The position numbers were made by a program, and so were the translations under genes. From positions 868,001 to 932,000 of the forward strand of contig NC_014100.1 of assembly GCF_000092285.1 (NCBI RefSeq): DNA of 64,000 nt. Direction: 5' to 3'. Numbering within the stretch: the first letter of the stretch is position 1; the number at the start of each line of letters is the position of its first letter. The stretch comes from Caulobacter segnis ATCC 21756. GTDB lineage: Bacteria; Pseudomonadota; Alphaproteobacteria; Caulobacterales; Caulobacteraceae. Below, in pieces: positions 47,072 through 55,825 of this stretch. The notes under the pieces are model-generated. The model was not told the DNA's origin and did no database searches. It was given only the letters and a program-made list of their open reading frames with translations.

Positions 47072-48277
47072 TCAGGAACTCACCCGTCGCCCATCCACCG
47101 CCCACCGCTCCAGCCGCGTCCCGTCCCAGACGTGCAGGGCGTCGTAGAGGTTGATGGTCGGGTCGCAGTGGCCGGGCTGCAGCCAGACGACCTCGCCGAC
47201 CTTGGGCGCGTCGGCGGGCCAGGCGCGGGACGGGTCGGCGTCGGCGCCGGCGACGGCCTTGTCGAAGCCCAGGGGCGAGCCGCCCGAGGCCTTGAGCACG
47301 TCGAAGGTCGCGGGGTGGGCGATCATGCCGTGCTCGTCGCCCATCGGCCGCCACAGCGAGCCGGGCGCCGCGCCGGAAACCACCCGGGCCGGAGGGCCGT
47401 CCATCGACATCGCCTTGAAGCCCGCGTCGCAGACGACGTGGCTCTTGTGGCGGGCCGAGACGATGGTCGAGGCCACGAACAGGGACGGCTCGAACGGCCA
47501 GTCGCCGCCGCCCGGGGCGCCGCAGACGTCGTACTCAACGTCCATCACCGCGTACGAGCCGGCCTGCAGTTCGGTGAAGACTCCCGAGGCCAGGTCGAAG
47601 GCGTGGGTGCCGGTGCCGCCGCCCGTCACCACCGGCGGCGGCAGACCCGCGGCGGTAAGTTCGGCGACCAGGGCCTTCAGGGTGGCGAAGGCGGCCTCGT
47701 CGGCGCTCTTCCGCACCGCGCCGTCGTCCAGATGCTGCAGGTGGCCCAGATAGGCCTGGATCCCGCCAAAGCGCAGGCCGGGCGCGGCGTCGGCGGCGCG
47801 GGCCAGGGCCAGGGCCTCGTGCGGATAGACCCCGGCGCGGTGGGTGCCGAGGTCGAGGTCGATCACGACGTCCAGCGTGACGCCGGCGGCGACGGCGGCG
47901 TCCGAGAGCCGGTCGACCTGCCCCTCGTCATCGACGACCGCGCCGATCGTCACGCCCATGGGGATCCCGGTCCTGGCCAGGGCCGCCAGGCGCGGCGGGC
48001 CCCAGGCCGGGACGGGCGCGGTGACCAGCACGTCCTTGATCCCGCCGGCCACGTAAGCCTCGGCCTCGCCCACCGTCTGGCAACAGAGACCCACGGCGCC
48101 GCGCGCGACGATCAGCCGGCCGAGTGTGGAGCACTTGTGAGTCTTGCCGTGGGCGCGGAGCCGGACCCCGGCCGCGTCGCAGAGGGCCTGCATGCGGTCG
48201 ATGTTGCGCTCGAGGGCGGCGCGGTCGACGACGAGGAGCGGCGTCTGGGGGAGGGCGGTCGCGGGCGGCAGGTTCAT
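47072..48277 (-). CDS. DSD1-family PLP enzyme (D-threonine aldolase / D-serine dehydratase-like)
   Basis: 401 aa alanine-racemase-type TIM barrel with C-terminal beta domain. The PLP Lys is in RAHGKTHKC near residue 45; the metal-binding motif of this family is in LQPGHCDPTINLYD. Members cleave D-threonine or beta-hydroxy-D-aspartate or dehydrate D-serine, producing glycine or pyruvate. ATG 48277 has GAGGAAG just upstream. Placed between a peptidase and a dehydratase of the L-isomers, consistent with use of both stereoisomers. Confidence 0.88.
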   Translation of the reverse strand: MNLPPATALPQTPLLVVDRAALERNIDRMQALCDAAGVRLRAHGKTHKCSTLGRLIVARGAVGLCCQTVGEAEAYVAGGIKDVLVTAPVPAWGPPRLAALARTGIPMGVTIGAVVDDEGQVDRLSDAAVAAGVTLDVVIDLDLGTHRAGVYPHEALALARAADAAPGLRFGGIQAYLGHLQHLDDGAVRKSADEAAFATLKALVAELTAAGLPPPVVTGGGTGTHAFDLASGVFTELQAGSYAVMDVEYDVCGAPGGGDWPFEPSLFVASTIVSARHKSHVVCDAGFKAMSMDGPPARVVSGAAPGSLWRPMGDEHGMIAHPATFDVLKASGGSPLGFDKAVAGADADPSRAWPADAPKVGEVVWLQPGHCDPTINLYDALHVWDGTRLERWAVDGRRVSS

Positions 48278-48303
48278 GGGGCTTCCTCTTTTTCGAAGAC
48301 CCT

Positions 48304-48422
48304 AGCGCCACCACCGTCACGCGGCTACGCCGCGCGCCACCTCCCCCGCTTCGCGGGTGAGGAGGAGTTCCATCCTCCCCCGAGCAACGGGGGAGGTGGC
48401 CCGGAGGGCCGGAGGGGGCGCT
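48304..48422. repeat. Family A repeat, copy 13
   Basis: Left end AGCGCCACCACC (degenerate, from 48304) and right end GGAGGGGGCGCT (48411-48422), whose last base completes the TAA stop of the dehydratase gene at 48424-48422 on the minus strand. Confidence 0.9.
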
Positions 48423-49399
48423 TAGAGTTCGCCCCGCAGCACGCTGGCGAACAAGCCCGGATCGACATTGCCGCCCGACAGCACGATCGCGGCCATCTTG
48501 CCCTTGAGGTCCACCTTGCCCGTCAGCGCCGCGGCCAGGGCCACGCAGCCGCCGGGCTCGACGACCAGCTTCAGCACCGAGAAGGCGTAGCGCATGGCCT
48601 CGGCGACCTCGGGATCGGTGACGGCGACGCCGCCGGCGAGGTTCTTCTGGTTGATCGGCCAGGTCAGCTCGCCGGGGATCGGGGTCAGCAGGGCGTCGCA
48701 GAACGAGCGGGCGTCCTTGTCGATGGTCTCGCGCTGGCCGCTCTCCAGCGAGCGCCGGGTCTCGTCGAAGCCCGCCGGCTCCACGCCCCAGATCTCGGTG
48801 GCCGGGGACAGGGCCTTCACCGCCGTCGAGGTCCCCGCCATCAGCCCGCCGCCGCCGACGCAGCAGACCAGGATGTCGAGCTTGGCGCCGCGCGCGGCGG
48901 CCTGCTCGACGATCTCGATCCCCAGCGTGCCTTGACCGGCGATGATGTGCGGATCGTCATACGAGGGGACCACGACGCAGCCGCGCTCGGCGGCGATCTG
49001 GTCGGCGATGGCGACGCGGTCCTCGGTGAAGCGGTCGTAGAACCGGATCTCGGCGCCGAACCCGCGCGTCCCCTCGACCTTCACCGCCGGCGAGTCGCTG
49101 GGCATCACGATCAGGGCCGGGCAGCCGACCAGCTTGGCCGCCAGGGCCACGCCCTGGGCGTGGTTGCCGGACGAGAAGGCCACGACCCCGCGCGCCTTCT
49201 CGTCGTCGGTCAGCTGGCTGAGACGGTTATAGGCGCCCCGGAACTTGAAGGCCCCGGCGCGCTGCAGCGTCTCGGGCTTGAGAAAGATCCGGCCGCCCAG
49301 GCGCTCGTTCAGCGCCGGACTCTCGATCAGCGGCGTTTCGACGGCTAGGCCCTTCAGGCGTTGGGCGGCGGCTTGGATGTCGGCGAGGGTGATGCTCAT
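48422..49399 (-). CDS. Threonine/serine ammonia-lyase (catabolic, fold-type II PLP enzyme)
   Basis: 325 aa, no C-terminal ACT regulatory domain, so of the catabolic TdcB/serine racemase-like kind rather than biosynthetic IlvA. The PLP Lys is in RAGAFKFRGAYN; the phosphate-binding loop is VGGGGLMAG. It makes 2-oxobutyrate or pyruvate. ATG 49399 (MSITLADIQAAAQRLKG) is chosen; the upstream extension is non-family. Its stop codon is partly supplied by a repeat. Confidence 0.9.
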   Translation of the reverse strand: MSITLADIQAAAQRLKGLAVETPLIESPALNERLGGRIFLKPETLQRAGAFKFRGAYNRLSQLTDDEKARGVVAFSSGNHAQGVALAAKLVGCPALIVMPSDSPAVKVEGTRGFGAEIRFYDRFTEDRVAIADQIAAERGCVVVPSYDDPHIIAGQGTLGIEIVEQAAARGAKLDILVCCVGGGGLMAGTSTAVKALSPATEIWGVEPAGFDETRRSLESGQRETIDKDARSFCDALLTPIPGELTWPINQKNLAGGVAVTDPEVAEAMRYAFSVLKLVVEPGGCVALAAALTGKVDLKGKMAAIVLSGGNVDPGLFASVLRGEL

Positions 49400-49554
49400 G
49401 CGGCGAAGTTCTACGGGCGCGCCGCTAGCTTTTGAAGCCTTGCGCCCCATTTGAACGTCCACGCGGCGTTGTCGCCTGCAAGGTTTCGAAACCCTTTGCG
49501 AGCTTCGCCGTTCACGACATAAGAGCCGTCGGGGGCTCAGATCAGGACGACTCG

Positions 49555-50178
49555 ATGAAGACCGCCAACTTGGCCTCCGCGGCCTGCCTTACGCTCGGGG
49601 CCGCCGGGCTGGCTTTCGCCGCGCCCGCCGCCGCCGGAGAGGCTTTCGTCGGCGTCTACAAGCACGACGTCACCTTCATCGGTAAGGCCGTGGGTCTGGG
49701 CGCCGCCGGCCGCGAGGACGGATACGACGTCCACCTGGGCTATCGCACCGACAAGATCGAAAGCCTTGGCTGGCTGGGCAAGCCGCAGGCCCATGCGATG
49801 GTCTCGATCAACAGCGAGAACACCTCCAACTTCGCCGCCGCCGGCCTGAACTGGAAGATCGATTTCGGCCAGCCGGGCGGGTTCTACCTGCGGCCGGGCA
49901 TGGGCCTGGCCTATACCGACGGCAAGGCCAAGCTGCCGCCCGCCAACGCGCCAAACATCAGCGACGAGGAACGCGCTCGCCGCACCTATCTCTACTATCA
50001 CCGCATCGAATTCGGCTCGCGCGTGCTGTTCGAGCCGGAGCTGGCGCTGGGCTATCAGGTCAGCGACCGCGTGTCGGTGGAGCTCAGCTACACCCACCTG
50101 TCGAACGGCCAGATCTTCCACCAGGGCAAGAACCAGGGGCTTGACGACGCAGGGGTTCGGCTGGTTTACGCCTTCTGA
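49555..50178 (+). CDS. PagL-like lipid A 3-O-deacylase (acyloxyacyl hydrolase family)
   Basis: 207 aa outer-membrane beta-barrel with signal peptide MKTANLASAACLTLGAAGLAFAAPAAA. The catalytic motif is YTHLSNGQIF (His and Ser of the HxSN pattern), with a C-terminal VRLVYAF as typical of outer-membrane proteins. It should remove a 3-hydroxyacyl chain from lipid A. Codon start 49555 is the only one that yields a signal peptide. Divergent from the dehydratase; single gene. Confidence 0.82.
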   Translation: MKTANLASAACLTLGAAGLAFAAPAAAGEAFVGVYKHDVTFIGKAVGLGAAGREDGYDVHLGYRTDKIESLGWLGKPQAHAMVSINSENTSNFAAAGLNWKIDFGQPGGFYLRPGMGLAYTDGKAKLPPANAPNISDEERARRTYLYYHRIEFGSRVLFEPELALGYQVSDRVSVELSYTHLSNGQIFHQGKNQGLDDAGVRLVYAF

Positions 50179-50301
50179 CTTCGCGACGGGCCGATTTGAC
50201 GGCTGGCGTGACGCCGCCCAAAACTGATTGAACGCTCGGGGTCGAGTCCTGTCGAAGGACCTCGCGGCGTCACCCGGCAGGCGACAAGGCATATCTCAAC
50301 C

Positions 50302-51573
<1,272 letters not shown>

Positions 51574-51588
<15 letters not shown>

Positions 51589-51617
51589 CCTGGCCTGACG
51601 CGCCATCCCTGGAAGGG
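51574..51617 (+). terminator. Terminator-like stem-loop overlapping the purA stop
   Basis: Perfect 13-bp stem CCCTTCCAGGGAT (51574-51586) / ATCCCTGGAAGGG (51605-51617), loop 18 nt, the left arm containing the last codons and touching TAG (51586-51588). No T-tract. I see nothing else recognisable in 51618-51846 apart from weak AT-richer sequence before the kinase gene. Confidence 0.7.
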
Positions 51618-51846
51618 GAGGGCGCGTCAGCAAACGCCGTGGAAGGCTTCCCGCGCGGCAAAGCTTGGTGAGCCTTCGCGCCCAGGATTCTCCTGGATTG
51701 CCTTGGGCGGTTGTTCGTTGACCATCGTGGCCCCGTGCTCACTGAAACACGCATCGGCGCCGTCGGACGATGTCCGTCCACGAACGGAACGGACCGTTGG
51801 ATGAATCCTGTTATGGTCCAGCCAGTGGCGATCCAGGGGGCGGCGT

Positions 51847-53544
51847 TTGGGCCTTAGTGAGCTTCTCAACGACGGGATCGATGGCGCCTCGCTGGAGATG
51901 AGCCGACGCGGAATGGCGGGCCGGCTGGTCATGACCACCCTGGTCGGCGTTCTGCTGGCCTATGCCTTCGGTCCCTACGCCCTGCTGCCCTGGATCGTCG
52001 TCAACGCGGGGCTGGAAGGCCTGCTGCTGCTGATCAAGGCCCAGTTCCGTCCCGCCTCGGAGCGGCGCTTTCCGATGATCCGACGCCTCGGGCCCGGCAT
52101 GGCGTTCAGCGTGACGTGGTCGATCACGGCTTGCCTGCTTTGGATCCACGGTTCGGCGGGCCTGAAGTTCGCCGCCCTGATGGTCATGTTCGGCCTGCTG
52201 ATCGAAGGGCTGAAATACGCCGTGGTCAGCCGCGCGCTGCTCCTGGCCTTGGCGCCGCCGCCGTTCGCCGCGCTGATCTTCGCCGCCGTGACGTCACAGC
52301 ACTGGCAGGGCTGGGAGTACGTGGTCCTGGCGGTGGTGATGGTCGGCGTCCTCAGCTTCTCCATGGACGCCGTCCGCCTGCTGCGCGCCAACGCCCAGGC
52401 GCTGGAGGAAGCCCAGGCGGAGGCCCAGGAGGCCAGTCGCTCCAAGTCCGCCTTCGTGGCGATGATGAGCCATGAGCTGCGGACGCCGATGAACGGCGTT
52501 CTGGGCCTGGCGCACGCGCTGAGCACGACCCGGCTGGACGTCCGGCAGGCCGAGTATGTCGACATGATCATCCAGTCGGGCGACGGCCTGATGACCATCC
52601 TCAACGACATTCTCGACCTGTCGAAGATCGAGGCGGGCAAGCTGGAGCTGGAGATCGCGCCGTTCGACATCCGCGCGCTCGCCGGCCAGATCCGGCTGCT
52701 CTGGAGCGAGACGGCGCGGGGCAAGGGCGTCGAGTTGGCGCTGGAGGTCGATCCCGCCACGCCGGCCTGGCTGCTGGGCGACGCCGCGCGCGTGCGCCAG
52801 ATCCTGATGAACCTGGTGTCCAACGCCCTCAAGTTCACCTTGGCCGGCCGCGTCGTGATCGGCGTCGCGCCGGCGGAGGGCGAGATCGTCCTGTCGGTCA
52901 CCGACACGGGCGTCGGCCTGACCGCCGAGCAGCGGGCGCGGCTGTTCGCGCCCTTCGCCCAGGGCGACCGCTCGACGGCCCGACGCTTCGGCGGCACCGG
53001 CCTGGGCCTGGCGATCTGCCGCCATCTCGCCGAGCTGATGGGCGGCGCGATCGGCGTCGAGAGCGAGCCCGGCGTGGGATCGACCTTCACCGTCCGCCTG
53101 GCCTTGCCGACGGCGGCCGCGCCCTTGGCGGAGGAAGACGCGCCGGCGACGGCGCTCGGTCTGGCCGGGCTGCGGGTGCTGGTGGTCGACGACAACACCG
53201 TCAACCAGGTGGTCGCCCGCGCCGTGCTGGAGGCGGTCGGGATCGAGGTCGCCGCCGTGGGCGACGGCCGCGCCGCGCTGGCCCGCCTGGGCGCCGAGCC
53301 CTTCGACATGGTGCTGATGGATGTCCACATGCCCGTGATGGACGGCGTCGAGGCGGTCCGTCGGATCCGGGCGGGCGAGGGCGGGCGGATCGACATGCCC
53401 GTCATCGCCCTGACCGCCGACGCCATGGTCGGCGACGCCGAGCGCCTGATGGCCCAAGGCTTCGACGACGCCCATCCCAAGCCGATCGCGCCCGCGGGCC
53501 TTCTGGCCACGGTGGCGCGGCTGTCGTCGGCCGGGGCGGCCTGA
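51847..53544 (+). CDS. Hybrid histidine kinase with six-helix membrane domain and receiver
   Basis: 565 aa. The N-terminal ~180 residues contain about six hydrophobic segments with no PAS domain, then a coiled-coil-like linker, H-box SHELRTPMNGVLG (phosphorylated His), N-box NLVSNALKF, G1 DTGVGL and G2 GGTGLGLAI. The C-terminal receiver is intact: VLVVDDNTVNQ, MDVHMPVMDG (phospho-Asp), ALTAD, PKPI. TTG 51847 is the best start (GGGGGCGG upstream); ATG 51898 is possible. Sensor input unknown. Confidence 0.88.
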   Translation: MGLSELLNDGIDGASLEMSRRGMAGRLVMTTLVGVLLAYAFGPYALLPWIVVNAGLEGLLLLIKAQFRPASERRFPMIRRLGPGMAFSVTWSITACLLWIHGSAGLKFAALMVMFGLLIEGLKYAVVSRALLLALAPPPFAALIFAAVTSQHWQGWEYVVLAVVMVGVLSFSMDAVRLLRANAQALEEAQAEAQEASRSKSAFVAMMSHELRTPMNGVLGLAHALSTTRLDVRQAEYVDMIIQSGDGLMTILNDILDLSKIEAGKLELEIAPFDIRALAGQIRLLWSETARGKGVELALEVDPATPAWLLGDAARVRQILMNLVSNALKFTLAGRVVIGVAPAEGEIVLSVTDTGVGLTAEQRARLFAPFAQGDRSTARRFGGTGLGLAICRHLAELMGGAIGVESEPGVGSTFTVRLALPTAAAPLAEEDAPATALGLAGLRVLVVDDNTVNQVVARAVLEAVGIEVAAVGDGRAALARLGAEPFDMVLMDVHMPVMDGVEAVRRIRAGEGGRIDMPVIALTADAMVGDAERLMAQGFDDAHPKPIAPAGLLATVARLSSAGAA

Positions 53545-53629
53545 ACCGTTCGGTTTCCGGAGACCCGTTCGGTCAGGCTTTGTTAGCGCGCAGGCGCGTA
53601 AGACGCTGGCACGTTCTAAGGGTTAGAAA

Positions 53630-53680
53630 GAGAGCCTGTTCATCCGTTTCTGATGTTTTCATCGGAAACTGACGGCTCTC
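53630..53680 (+). promoter_or_regulatory. Long leader hairpin and palindrome before the 53700 gene
   Basis: Outer stem GAGAGCC (53630-53636) / GGCTCTC (53674-53680), inner stem GTTTCTGATG (53646-53655) / CATCGGAAAC (53660-53669) with one mismatch. Just upstream, TTCTAA GGG TTAGAA (53614-53628) is a perfect short palindrome. Could be a terminator of the kinase gene, an operator, or a structured leader. Confidence 0.5.
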
Positions 53681-53699
53681 GAGTGTTCCGAGGGAAGTC

Positions 53700-54848
53700 G
53701 TGTCCGCCATCGCGCCCCGTCGCAAAACCAAGCCCATCAATGCGGCTGACCGCCTGGCGCGCAGCCTGCGGGCCCTGGCCCATACCGGCTCGACCAGCCG
53801 GGTGCTGAACCTGGTGGAGATCGAGGCCAAGAGCGGTCACCGCCCCGAATACGCCGAGCATCCGCTGTTTCGGAACCGCATCCTCAACAGCGCCCTGATC
53901 CTCAAGCACCGCGTGCGCAACGACGATGTCTACCTGTTCGACGAAGTCCGCCCGCTGGCGACCAAGATCATCATCCCGTTCGACCGTTCGGACCTGGGCC
54001 TGGGCGGCCGGTCGGTGTTCGTCGGCCAGCGGGGCTGGATCGAGATGCTCGCCGACGCGTGCAACGCCTCGGGCCGACTGACCCGCGACCTCACCGTGCT
54101 GAACGCCATCGACGCGCTGCCCTCGCTGGATCCCTTCCTGCTGCGCGAGCACCTGCGCCAGCACGACCTGACCGTCGCGCACTGCTACTTCACGCTGTCA
54201 CCGGCCGACTACGACGCCATGCAGGGCTTCGTCGGCATGGAGATCGGTCATCTGATCGAGCTGGCCTTTGGCGACCACGGCGGGTCGCGACGCGCTCAGT
54301 CCGGACGGATGGTCGAGGCGCTGCTGGCGGCGGACTTCGGCGAGCGCCTGTCGCCTCTGCGCCAGACCCTCGGCATGGAAGGCCACAGCTTCAAGGACGG
54401 CGTCTTCGCCTGGAAGGGCCTGCTCTACTACAAATGGATGCTGACCCGGCTGTGGCCGCGTCTGACCGAGATCTGCGACGAGCTTGGCCGTCTGGAGGTC
54501 ACGGGGCTGCGCGACGAGGCGGACGAGCGCTACGTGGCCGTGGCCCGGCGCAGGCTGCAGGGAGCGCTCCCCGTCGAACGCCACGCGATCCTGCGCACGC
54601 TGAAGATCTACGACGACGCCTTCGAGCAGTTGGTTCACAACCGCCGGCCGCAGGCGTTCCGTGACTTCCTGCTGGGCGCGCCGGAGCTGTTCCTGAACCT
54701 CGGCGAGCGGGTCGGCGCGATCGCGCACGTCGCCAGCTATTGGCGCTACCGCTTTCCCGAAGGCCAGCCCCTGACGGCCGGCGCGGAGGAGGCGATCGAC
54801 ATCCTGCAGGACTTCGAGACCAGCCTGGCCATCCCCCTCCACCCCTGA
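53700..54848 (+). CDS. Protein of unknown function
   Basis: 382 aa, no signal peptide or membrane segment, no recognised domain. Helix-rich, with conserved-looking stretches DEVRPLATKIIIPFDRSDLGLGGRSVFVGQRGW and DGVFAWKGLLYYKWML. GTG 53700 follows CGAGGGA. It lies between a hybrid kinase and a receiver-like protein, all on the plus strand with 155- and 83-bp gaps; a functional link is plausible but unproven. I recall no named family. Confidence 0.75.
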   Translation: MSAIAPRRKTKPINAADRLARSLRALAHTGSTSRVLNLVEIEAKSGHRPEYAEHPLFRNRILNSALILKHRVRNDDVYLFDEVRPLATKIIIPFDRSDLGLGGRSVFVGQRGWIEMLADACNASGRLTRDLTVLNAIDALPSLDPFLLREHLRQHDLTVAHCYFTLSPADYDAMQGFVGMEIGHLIELAFGDHGGSRRAQSGRMVEALLAADFGERLSPLRQTLGMEGHSFKDGVFAWKGLLYYKWMLTRLWPRLTEICDELGRLEVTGLRDEADERYVAVARRRLQGALPVERHAILRTLKIYDDAFEQLVHNRRPQAFRDFLLGAPELFLNLGERVGAIAHVASYWRYRFPEGQPLTAGAEEAIDILQDFETSLAIPLHP

Positions 54849-54931
54849 AGCGACGCCCGGGCGGCTTGGCGAGCGGAATCTTAACGTTCCGCGCCTAGGG
54901 TCGCTGTCCTTATCAGGGAGCCTCGGGTCTG

Positions 54932-55738
54932 GTGTTCGACGGCAACGTCCGCACTCTCCAACGTGTCGCCGCCAAGGTGCAGCGGGTTCTGGTCGTCGAT
55001 CCGAACCCCGCCATGGCGCGCCTGCTGGCCGAGCACATGCGTCCGCTGGGCGCTGTCGAGATGTTCGCCGCCCCGACCGCCGAGAAGGGCTACGCGATGG
55101 CCCGCGCGGTCGATCCGCAGCTGATCTTCGTCGAGCACGCCCAGTCGGGCGTCGACGGCCTGGCCTTCACCCGCAAGATCCGCCGCAGCGATCTGGTCTG
55201 CCGCGAGGCGCCGATCATCATGTGCGCCGCCGACGCCACCGCCGACATCATCTTCGGCGCCCGCGACGCCGGCGTGCACGAGTTCATGCGCAAGCCGTTC
55301 AACATCAAGGATCTCGAGCGCCGCCTCGAGGCCGTGACCTTGAAGCCGCGCGACTGGATCGAGGGCGTGGGTTATGTCGGCCCCGATCGCCGCCGGTTCA
55401 ATTCGGCCGACTATCGCGGACCCCGCAAGCGCAAGGCCGACGCCGCGGCCGACACGCCCGCCGCGCGCCTCTCGCAGGCGCTGCGCATCGTCAAGTCGGC
55501 CGCCGCGGCGCTGGACACCGATCCGGCCCAGGCCCGCCGCGCCCTGGCCGCCCAGGCCGAGGAGCTCCGTCGCGTGGGCGAGGCGGTCAAGGACAACCGC
55601 CTGCTGCAGGCCGCCGCCGCCCTGGCCACCTGCACCCAGGCCGACCTCGCCGGTCCTGGCGGCCGCGTCGACCTGGTCAAGCGCATCGACGCGCTGATGG
55701 GCTTCATGTCGCCGGAAGACAAGGGCCGGGCGGCGTAG
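54932..55738 (+). CDS. Pseudo-receiver protein with C-terminal helical domain
   Basis: 268 aa. Residues ~15-135 align to CheY-like receivers: VLVVDPNPAMARLLAEHM, IFVEHAQSGVDGLAF, IIMCAADATADII and MRKPF. The phosphorylated Asp is Glu (FVEHA), the neighbouring acidic residue is Pro (VVDP) and the conserved Thr/Ser is Ala; only the Lys remains. It should not be phosphorylated and may be locked. Residues ~170-268 are helical and Ala-rich. GTG 54932. Follows the 53700 gene. Confidence 0.8.
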   Translation: MFDGNVRTLQRVAAKVQRVLVVDPNPAMARLLAEHMRPLGAVEMFAAPTAEKGYAMARAVDPQLIFVEHAQSGVDGLAFTRKIRRSDLVCREAPIIMCAADATADIIFGARDAGVHEFMRKPFNIKDLERRLEAVTLKPRDWIEGVGYVGPDRRRFNSADYRGPRKRKADAAADTPAARLSQALRIVKSAAAALDTDPAQARRALAAQAEELRRVGEAVKDNRLLQAAAALATCTQADLAGPGGRVDLVKRIDALMGFMSPEDKGRAA

Positions 55739-55771
55739 AGCCGTCGGGGCGCTTAGACGGCTCGACAAAAA

Positions 55772-55801
55772 AAGGCGGCGCCCCGGTCAGGGCGCCGCCT
55801 T
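55772..55801. terminator. Bidirectional terminator
   Basis: Stem AAGGCGGCGCC (55772-55782) / GGCGCCGCCTT (55791-55801). The plus side continues TCTCT and the minus side has a seven-T tract, so it can end both the receiver gene and the convergent TonB receptor gene. Confidence 0.88.
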
Positions 55802-55825
55802 CTCTATCTGGCCTTGGCGGACGCC

